Of a stretch of DNA of 64,000 nucleotides, positions 32,660-42,800 are shown piece by piece. Every line of letters starts with the position of its first letter. Position 1 is the first letter of the stretch. Origin of the DNA: Choristoneura fumiferana (lineage: Eukaryota > Arthropoda > Insecta > Lepidoptera > Tortricidae); the NCBI RefSeq assembly GCF_025370935.1, contig NC_133486.1, positions 2,930,638 to 2,994,637 on the forward strand, read 5' to 3'. A program made the translations under genes and the position numbers. The notes beneath the pieces are model-generated. The model was not told the DNA's origin. It ran no database searches and was given only the letters and a program-made list of their open reading frames with translations.

Positions 32660-33962
32660 TATCGCTCTGTGACTTGATTATATGTGCAATGGATAGTTGG
32701 GGCGGATCTACCGATAGATATGACTACGAAAACTAATAGAATAGACATATCAAACCGATTGTTCATTGATCACATTTAATTTTCTTTTACATATTTTGAA
32801 CATAAATAAACAATTTTAGACCACCCTGTATCATTTTTGACCTCATGTGAATGTTTTTGACATTATCTACAAGATAATGGAAATAGCCATGCTCATTGTT
32901 GCACCCAAAAATACCTACTATATCAAAATTATTTTAAGTGTCCTTCCACTTCCTTTACTGAGATTCATGTTATGATGATACAAGTTTCTAATAAGCTTTC
33001 TAATTAGCTTCTAAAAATATTACAATTACAGAACAAGTCAATTATCCACTGTTCTGCACTGAATTAAAATTTAGTTTAGAAACTAAACAATGGTTGGCTC
33101 GCACCTGATGACCGGCCCGGACCCCGGACCGGCCGTCCGGCGGGGGTCGGCTGTTGTGCCATTGGTAGGCGACATCGCGTCACGACTCCGATGCGCGATG
33201 TAGACAAATAATAACGCTAATAACACTAAAACGAAACAACTTAAACTAGTGATCGGTTTCTGACGCAGCAATAAGAACAGCAATGGAGGGCGTGCACAAT
33301 AAGATTGCACCGAGAACGTTCGCTACCTCTACCTACCAGTCAGTAGATCGGAGAGATGAGGGTGCCTCCGGTACCGATGCTGGAGGAATTTTGGAATCAG
33401 TTTTTGTCCACCGCAGTACGTAGAAAATGCAGTGTAAGATGCGCCAGCCAACAATAATAAGAATCTTTTTTACGATGACAACTGCGGCTTTCAGTTTCGT
33501 TCGTCTGACCGACCACTATTTGACAAATAAATTCACTCATAAATGACATCCAGTTGACACTGGAATGTTGTCAGCCAGCCGATCGAATGAACATCCATGC
33601 AGTAGTCGTAGACGCCATTTGTGTCGTTTTTAGCAATGTCTCAGACAGACGCCTTTGAGCGAAATTTAAAGGTGCGGCCACATGCAAGTCGCTTGACACT
33701 CGTTTCTAGCGATAAATCTGGTCACGTGACCCTATTTAGAATTTCCCGCGACTCTAAAAGGCAGCGAACAAGATAGCCGCTTGTAAGAATGATCTTGATC
33801 TTGGAAGCTGATTTTTTATCCTCCTTTAATGGCAGTCGTGGCAGTAGTACAAATAAAAAAAATTGGAGAAAATGAAAAAAGATATTTTTCCAAATTTAGG
33901 ACGTTTTTCTTTTCAGCGAAAAGTAGAAAATTTTCAGCTTTATCGCTATATATGCCACGAGA
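32660..33962. other. Spacer upstream of Tsc1; nothing firm
   Basis: It would contain the Tsc1 5' UTR and promoter. A GC-rich patch at 33105-33310 has an open frame with a hydrophobic segment on the - strand but no usable ATG (see rejected items). Otherwise AT-rich. Confidence 0.4.
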
Positions 33963-34097
33963 CCAGCAGGGCTACTTCGAAATTATAAAATCGAAGTTTC
34001 TGTCGTTCGGTCCCTCGGACACTTATACTATTTGATACGAGAGCGAGAAAGACGGTACGATACGAACTTCGATTTTCAAACTTCGGAGTAGACCCTT
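33963..34097. mobile_element. MITE family 1, diverged copy
   Basis: It starts CCAGCAGGGCTACTTCG and has the GGTCCCTCGGACACTTATACTA / GAGAGCGAGAAAGACGG centre. It is more diverged than the other copies, so older. Confidence 0.6.
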
Positions 34098-34559
34098 AGA
34101 TTTGATCTGGAAATGAGCGTCGAGCGACTGCATGTGCCCGCGCCTTAACTGACACCTGAGGCTGTCAGTGTCACTGTCATCAAAGAGTATATAATCACTA
34201 CGTTTTAAGAGTCGGAACTCTCATACAAAAACAATATCACGATTGTAGTATGAATTCAGTGTCTTTTTGGTGCCAATATCAAGAAACGAACTGCACAGAC
34301 TAAACAGGGCCGAAAAAGTCACATTGACAAGTAGTGTTGTTAGGAACAGTCGATATTATCGATATTGTAACAGCATAGTGTTGTGCTTTTTTATCGATAT
34401 ATTGTCAAAAAACGGCACGTAGTGGTGCGCTTTTTATTAATTAAATGATCGAATTAAAGAAAAAAAAGTTGTTTTTCTTAATAATAATTTATTTTTCATG
34501 TCATGGATCTGTTTTTCTTTACATAGTAAATACAGTTTCACGTTACACAAGTATTGTAT
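34098..34559. other. AT-rich spacer
   Basis: ATCGATAT-rich patches at about 34345-34400. No gene seen. Confidence 0.4.
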
Positions 34560-36209
34560 TGTAGTATTGTATTGTACGTTTTGCACTGCACAGCACTTGT
34601 GGAAGGCTGTGCATGTAAATATTCACACTGGGCAACTCCAAAGCTGAACCTGAAACAAAGTTAAATTTAGCCAGTAGCTTACACTAACTAATGCAAGATA
34701 AAATAAAATTGGTATGCACAATCCAATTTTTGTCATATTGCAGGTCAATGACCTATGTTTACCTAGACAACTTTCTTACAATTTCTTGCCTTATTGTCAA
34801 ATATGTCTTTACTTGTCAAATGAATGAAATGAAATGAAGGTGATCTTGGAGTTAGTTGACAATACATAATTTTGTATACCTCTGATAAACAATCTACTTG
34901 CCATGCCAAATGTAATGAAATTAATTCTGTAGTTTTTACCCGATTCTGGTGAAGCCCAAAAGGAGGATTATATTTTGACCTGTATGTATGCATATCCATT
35001 TCTATCTCCTCTAACTACTAAGCAGCTCAACCTATTTTTAACCCCTAACGCAAAAAGAGGAGTGTTATTACATGAAGTGTACCATAAACACAGACAATAC
35101 AGAAAAAATGATCAAGTGCGAGTTGGACTCGTACATGAAAGGTTCCGTAAACAGTTCAATAAAAGCTTTTCTGAAAATTCTTCTAATATAAGTATTTTTT
35201 TTAGCTGACTGTACTATATGCCCCTGGTTACCAAAGTACTCGTCAAGACGACAAACGAGTCCAAACTCGATGCAGTTGTGTTGTTTATCACAGTGTTCCT
35301 ATGGTCACCCGCTAGCTTTATCATCAGATCAACTCTAAAATTCTAAATTATGCTATAAGGTATAGATTTTTATCAGTGATAGCTTACCTGTTGTATTGTC
35401 AGTTTTACACTGCGCACCACTTGTAGAAGGCTGTGCATGTAAATATTCCACACTGGGCAACTCCAAAGCTGAACCTGAAACAAAGTTTAATTTAGCCAGA
35501 AGTTTCCACTAACTTATACAGGTGAAATATAATTAGTGTGTATAGCCAATTTTTCTGTCTATTACTAATGCTCTGACCGGCAACTATACTATACACTCAA
35601 AATACCTAGCATTATTATTGATGACGAAGCAAATTAATTTATAACATATATTGTATGTAAAAAAAATATGTGCATGTGTATTGATGGTATTTATTAGGGT
35701 TATGGTTTATGGGGGCGACTGGAAAACATTATTTGTTATGTACCTATGTAGAATTTGTAAACAAACTATTAAATCAATATCTTTTATTATTTTATTATTA
35801 TTATTATAAGATGCACTAAGTCAAGTTGCAAAAGAGATAAATTGAAAATAAAATAAAGTGTTTACCTTGGCTGTTCTTGCCATCTTTAGGGGAAACCCTT
35901 CAAGAATTTCTTCAGAAAGAGGTGGCATGGGAAGTCCCAATTTTGGTATGGCTTTCTTCTTCAGTCGGGTTTTCGATTTTGTGAAATCTCGTTGCCAACT
36001 ACTTTCACCCACTGCTTACAACTGAAATAAATTTAATTGTCGTGATACTATATAATACGAATTGACGTCGGCCAGCCAAATATAACCTCAACACCTATTA
36101 TCAGATTTATCAGTAACTTTACTTACACATGTTCACTTAGAGGAAATCTAGCAAAGAACATTTTGTTTTCACAATGTTTTTCTTGAATACCACAAATTTC
36201 GCATCTCAT
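34560..36209 (-). pseudogene. Broken THAP-domain gene
   Basis: Three exon-like blocks on the - strand. Exon 1 (36209-36127, donor GTAAGT) starts with ATG and reads the first THAP zinc pair: RCEICGIQEK, then MFFARFPLSEH. Exon 2 (36021-35866, acceptor TTTCAG, donor GTAAAC) joins in phase as VCKQWVKVVGNE, then changes frame into TRLKKKAIPKLGLPMPP, the usual end of the domain. The stretch in between that should hold the second pair (CxxH-F) is absent, about 75 bp. THAP domains are C2CH zinc fingers that bind DNA, often transposase-derived; without the CxxH pair this one should not fold. Exon 3 (35474-35388) reads SALELPSVEYLHAQPSTSGA in one frame and is not in phase with exon 2. A degenerate duplicate of exon 3 is at 34560-34649, with a one-base loss. 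Confidence 0.6.
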
Positions 36210-36890
36210 GTTGAATGGTTTCTTAGTAAAGGACAGCCATAAAAATAACGGTAAAAACTAGAGTCCTGTCTCGAATAAATGCACTTTAGTAAAAGAAAAG
36301 TTAATGCGGAGGAGAAATAATCTCAAACTCAACGCTATTAACAAAACAAAACACAAAATACACGAAAATTCAAACAGTAAACACAAAATCTCGCGAAGGC
36401 GTCCGTTCCCACGCAGCAGATGAAGGTTTGTGGGCTGCCATATAAAATTGAAGAATAGAACTACATTTTTTTCATTTACTTAAATAAAAAAGGATATCCA
36501 GTCAGAATTATTTTTATATTGTATTATTTATCTTAGTAATATTTTTTCCGCTTATTTTTTTTTTTCACAGCTTAAAATGTGAAGAATTGCAAATATTATA
36601 ATTTAAGTGAAATCTTCTAAACACAGATCATTTCATAAATATGGCAACCAATAAGTTATTTTGGAGAGGTTGGTACAAAAAAGTCACTAGCTCCATACAT
36701 TAGATTTTTTGTATGGAGTTTCAACCCACTGACTGTCATCTCACCAGTCGACATAAGCCTAACCTAAAGATTCTGTTTCGGATTTTTAAAAATCGATTAA
36801 TCAAAGTACGGCAATGAAATTAAAGGCTAAGGATTGCAGTCGCTCGGTTAGAACAATATTTACGTATTATCGGCAACGGCAAATCGCAGC
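36210..36890. other. Divergent promoter spacer between THAP gene and AIF
   Basis: 680 bp between two ATGs pointing away from each other. No TATA box is obvious for either gene; the half near 36390-36430 is slightly GC-richer. Nothing else is recognised. Confidence 0.35.
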
Positions 36891-39800
36891 ATGCTGCGCG
36901 CGCTGTGCGGCCTGCGCCTGGAGCGGCAGGCGGTGGAGGCGCTGGCGGCGCCTCGCCGCGATGTTTTCAAAGTATTTCGTCAGTATCCACTGCGCTATCT
37001 CCTTATCTTACTATTGTGTGATACATGTGTTAAAATATTACGTGAGAATGCTTATTACTTATATGAAATAAAAATTATGGGTGATGATGATGAATGGTGT
37101 TGGTGTGTATTGTTGCAGGAACCGCCGCGCCCGCCGCCTCGCTCAGCAGCGCCGGCCAGGTGAGCTCAGAAGCATCAACACAGATCCACAAGAGGCTGAT
37201 TCCATTTTACAATTTAATGACTGTTTCTTGGTTTTTGTTTGCATAGTATATTTCCCTTCATGTCATATCATACCTAATTATTTAGTTTTTTATAATAATA
37301 ATAATAATAATAATGCCATTTAATTCAAATTATTATCCATAGTTTGTTTTAACTGAATTATTCCTAACGGAGAGTACTACACCATACACACAACTCTTCT
37401 CAGTGAAATGGACTAATTGTTAGTTATGTTGAACTCTTACTTGGTAAATTTGGTTACTGAAACATGATATAAGTTAAAAATATGAGCTTCAGAACAGCAA
37501 CTTAATCATTAATTAGGGACCTGGTAAAGACATAATGCAGGAATGCTTATGTATTTTTACTCTATTTCAACAGGAAATAAACTTATATTGCTAAGTTAAT
37601 TTTTTTAAATGATTTCAAGCCTACAAGGAAAAGAAAATTAAAAACGGTAATTATTAGTGTTGCATGTTTATTGGGATGCGCTGATGGTGTTTAATGTATG
37701 AGATTAGTTAAAACTAGTGTTTGAAATTGTTCTGCAATAGTTTTCATTTGATTGTCATACTTCTTGTAAAGTATTGATCAATTTTACTGAAAGCACTTTT
37801 CAAGCAGTTGCAGTAGGTACACAATATTCTGTAACAATTCAATAAAGTTTTGTCCAATGATGTGTGTTGGTAGACGGTGATGATGACGTCAGCGGCGGCG
37901 CCGCCGCGCGCGCCCCCCGCGCCCCCGCGCCCGCAGCGCCGCCGCCCGCGCCCCCCCCCCCGCGCCGCGCCTGACGCTGGCCGCAGCCGTCGCGCTCACC
38001 GCCTCGCTTGGGGGAGTGAGTCCTCTCACAATCTAATAATCATTAGTAATGTTCATGTATACAGAATAAATCTCTTTAGTTGAGATCTGTCTTGCTTTTT
38101 AAATGCAATTTGATTGCTCCTCAGCAAACGGGTACGTATTATATTGTATAAATTAAAAATACATATCGGTTGAAATACATACAGTTGAAATACCGAAAAT
38201 TATAAAATATAATGCATCAAAATATATAAAGTTATTTGACATAAGTTCTAAACGCATAAGCTTGAAATGCATAGTGGTCAAAATATATAATGGTTACAAT
38301 GCATAATGGTTCTTAGTCATATGGCACAAAAAGCATATTTTCATAATGTATACGTTCAAAATCTATACAGTATGTTTTCTATAATGGTTGAAATACATAC
38401 TAGACACTGAATTTTCACTAAGAAAAATGCATATATTACTACTTGTTTTGGTCATAGTTGAACCTAACACGCTCCTCCTCGCTACGCTCGTCGTCGCACC
38501 TAAAGTTTCTATTCAATTAATGATCAGACTTTAGTTTAAAATGCAAGGTCTTGTTAAACAATACGGCTTCCGATCAGTCGGTTTCTTATAGGTTAGGTTA
38601 GGTTAGAGTTTTGTCCAGGCGCGAAGCGCCTTAACTACGCTGAATAGGAGCTCCGCAAAGCGGAGCTCCGTCGACATTGTCTTACAGTCCTTAATTTTTC
38701 AGAATTTAACATGTAAATACAACGTAAATAGACTGGAGATGATGATGAACCTAGGCATTATAGTATGTATTTCGACCATTAGGAATTTTAATTGTTATTT
38801 CTTTTAACTATTATATATTCTGATTGTATATATTCTGAACATATACATTGTGAACTTAGTCATTTTAATTGTATGTATTTCGACCAATATGAAAAACGTG
38901 CTTTATGAATTTTGATTAATATTTATTTTAACCATTATATTTTTAAATTTTTCGGTATTTCAACTGTATGTATTTCAACCGATATGTATTTTAAATTTAT
39001 ACATTATAATACGTACCCTCAGCAAACATAGCTTTCTCCATGTTGTGCAAAAAATCCCATCAAACAATGTGTTTGATATTTATCGTACTACACTTGACTT
39101 CTCTCCTTCTTCTTCCCTGTTCGCTCCTTTTACCCAAGTATAGATCTGCAGTCATGGAACTTTATCAGAAATATCTATGAAGAAGCTTTGCGGTGAAGGA
39201 AAACATTGTGAAGAAACCTGCACAAACCTGCGAAGCGATTCAATGGTGCGTGCAAAGTTCCCAATCCGCACTGGGCCCGCGTGGGAACTATGGTCCAAGC
39301 CCTCTTGTTCTGAGAGGAGGCCTGTGCCCAGCAGTGGGATGTATATAGGCTGGGATGATCTATGAAGAAGCACCTCAGACGTCACGAGTCCCTCGGGACG
39401 GGGCCATTAATGATCGCGAAAAGCGTTTCAGCGCCGCGTATGGCCTTCTCGGCTGGTACTAATCGACAATATTAATTTGTATGTATGTTCCAGGCGTACT
39501 TTTATCGCAAAATGAGCGATAGCGAAAAGGAGCCAGTCGAGACCGAGGGTGAGTATCGGCAGTCGCGGGGGGTCGGGGTCGTGAGTCTCGGGGAGGCACT
39601 GACGGGTCTCGTGTTGCAGAGCGGGGCGAGCGGGGTGCGGCGGGCGGGGGCGGGGCGCGGGCGAGAGGAGGGCGAGCTGTACCCTCTGGAGGCGGCGGCG
39701 CTGCCGGAGCGCGTGGAGTTCCTGGTGGTGCGCGGGCACGGCGGCGTTCGCGGCGCTGCGCGCGCTGCGGGCCGCCCGCCCCGACGCCGCGCTGCTGCTC

Positions 39801-42800
39801 GTGGGCGCCGAGCGCGCGCCGCCCTACATGCGCCCGCCGCTCAGCAAGGAGCTGTGGCGGCGCCCCGACCTGGCCGCCGCCGCCGCCGACCCGGCGCGCC
39901 TCACCTTCACGCAGTGGAACGGCAAGCGGCGCGCGCTCGCCTACGAGCCGCTGTCCTTCTACACGCCGGTGGAGGCGCTGCGCGAGGGCGGCGCGGGCGC
40001 GGCCCTCGCTCGCGGCTGGCGCGTCACCGGCCTGGACCTGGCGGCGCGCACGGCCACGCTGGAGGCGCCCGGCCAGCCGCCCGCCGCCGTGCGCTACGGC
40101 GCCTGCCTGCTGGCCACCGGCTCGGTGCCGTCGCGGCTGCCGGCGCTGGCGCCCGCGGCGGCGGCCGGGCGCGCCCTGACCCTGCACACGGTGCGCGACG
40201 CGGGCCGCGTGGCCGCGCTGCTGGACGACCCCGCCACACAGACCGTCGCCATCGTCGGCGCCGGCCTGCTCGCCGCAGAGCTCGCCGCCGCGCTCGCCGA
40301 TCGTCGTGAGTATCCATTTTGTCCAAACGCGCGTGTAGAACACGTGGGAAGATTTCATTACTTTGCGGAGGCATTCATTACAGTTTATTTTTTTTAATCA
40401 AACGGGTATTCAATATAGAATGCTCGCAAATTATCTTGATGAGCGTACTCGCTCTGTCAAAATGGGCGATACGAATTCTTATCTGTAAAATGATACCCTT
40501 CTTCGGGGTTCCCGAGGGACGCGTTTTCGGCAGCACCCCGTTCTTAATTTAGAAAAATGCCATATGTTTACGTGGTAAGAAAAATAGTTTTACTCGTCTA
40601 CACGATGATTTTTAATCGGTGATCAGGAATAACAAAAAGTGATACAGACGGTCATACTGAATAACTTTTCCCATGGGACCAATACGAAAATCGGGAAAAA
40701 AAATCCCTCGTTTCATTAATTGAGGCTGGTGAGGTGCTGAGGTTTTTATGAAATAGCCGACTGTTTTACCCCGATTTTCGTATTGGTCCCATGGGAGAAG
40801 TCGTTCGGTATGATCGTCCTTATCGCTTTTTGTTATTCCTGATCACCGTCACCGATTAAAAATGACCGTGTATTTGCGGTAAATGAATAGCGTACTCGTA
40901 CGTGTGTACATATCGTTGTCGGCGTATGTTGCGAGGGTGACGTCAGTCGTGTCGTGTCGTGTCGTGTCGCAGTGCAGGGTACGGGCAAGAGCGTGGTGCA
41001 GGTGTACCGCGAGGGCGCGCCGCTGCAGGAGCTGCTGCCGGGGTACCTCGCGGCGGACGCGGGCCGCCGCCTGGCCGCCATGGGCGTGCGCCAGCTGCCG
41101 GCCTGCGAGGTGGCCGGCTGCGAGGTGGCGGACGGCGGTGTATCGCTCCAGCTGGCGCACGCTGACGGCGGCAGCAGCAGGCTGCGCGCCGAGCTGGTGC
41201 TGGAGTGCGTGGGCGCGGCGCCGCGCGTGGAGCTGGCGGCGGCGGCGGGCCTGGAGCTGCACCCGGCGCTGGGCGGCGTGGTGGTGAACGCGGAGCTGCT
41301 GGCGCGCGCGGGCGTGTGGGTGGCGGGGGACGCGGCCTGCTTCCACGACGTGCTGCTGGGGCGGCGCCGCGTCCAGCATCACGACCATGCCGTGCTGTCG
41401 GGCCGCCGCGCCGCCGCCAACATGGCCGGCGACCGCGCGCCGGAGCCCTACACGCACCAGAGCATGTTCTGGAGCGACCTCGGCCCGCAGCTCGGATACG
41501 AGGTCAGTCCCGCGCCCCGCCCCCGCCCCCGCCCCCGCCCGAGCCGGACGGCGGCCCGTTTCCTCGAGAGAGCGATCGTCCCGACGAAACCTGCCGAAAG
41601 ATACGTGCCGAGACTCGATCGAGACGAGCTTTGATTTTTATTGACCATTAGAGAGTGCTCAACGAATTCATTTAATAATTCAAAGTCAAAGTCAAAATAT
41701 CTTTATTCAATTTAGGCTATAACTTAACACTTACACTTATGAATGTCAAAAAAATCTACCACCGGTTCGGAAAAACCTCCGCTGAGAAGAATCCGGCAAG
41801 AAACTCAACGAGGTATATATATTTTTTTAAAACAGATTATAACTAAGGCGGGTGTCCCATAAACTCTTTTGTAGTTTCGCGGTACTATCAGAATCCTACA
41901 TAGAGTACCCTAAACCTTATAATTTTGACACTATATATTTTTTGTATTTACTAAGATGGCATTTCAGTTCAGTACCTCTAATAGTTCGGACTCTGAACAT
42001 GAAAGGTTCGAGTACTCCAGGCCTTTAACTTTTGTACATCATCAAAACACGCATAGGATTAAACTATTTTAATTTAACAAGACAGCACCGGGGCTGGGAC
42101 ATATCTAATAGTTTTACTGGGCTCTTGAGTTTCACATTGAGGCCACCAGGTACTCCAGGTTCTGAATGTTTTTTTTTAACATGGACATAAAGCACTATCT
42201 CTGTATCAAAATTCAACTCTCCAGGTATTACAGAATGCAGTTTTTCTTGTTACTAAAATCGATGACATGGTTCCTAAAAACAGATTTTTATAATGTCTTA
42301 TAGTTTCAGACTTTCCCATCCCGTACTGACCGATCTAAATGAGCCACCCTGTATATCGTCACTACTTTTAAAAAACTCGTAGCTCAAAATACATAATTAT
42401 TTTTTCTGAGTGAACTTTATAGACTTTACATCAAGGTTCAATTTTGTTGACATATTGATTTTAGATACGAGATTTTTTCCAAAGTAGTGAGATATGTATA
42501 CCTCATTGAGTTCCTTGCCGGATTCTTCTCAACAGAGGTTTTTTCCGAACCGATGGTAGAGTTTTTTTGATATTCATAAGTGTTTGTTACAGCCTAAATT
42601 GAATAAAGATATTTTGACTTTGACTTTGAATGATCGTGTCGCATCTCGTCGTGAACCGACGCCCGCTCTCCTGATCGAGGCCTCGAAAGTTCATTAATCG
42701 CGGAATATGATACACATGACATACTTTATTAAGTAACTAGCTTTTGCCCGCGGCTTCGCTCGCGTTAAATTTGGGGTAACAATTAACATACATTTACTTT

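Noticed and set aside
33105..33310. Possible first exon on the - strand with a hydrophobic, signal-anchor-like segment and a GTGCGA donor.
   Set aside because: No in-frame ATG lies before the hydrophobic segment; a TAG is four codons upstream of the open part. No partner exon is seen.
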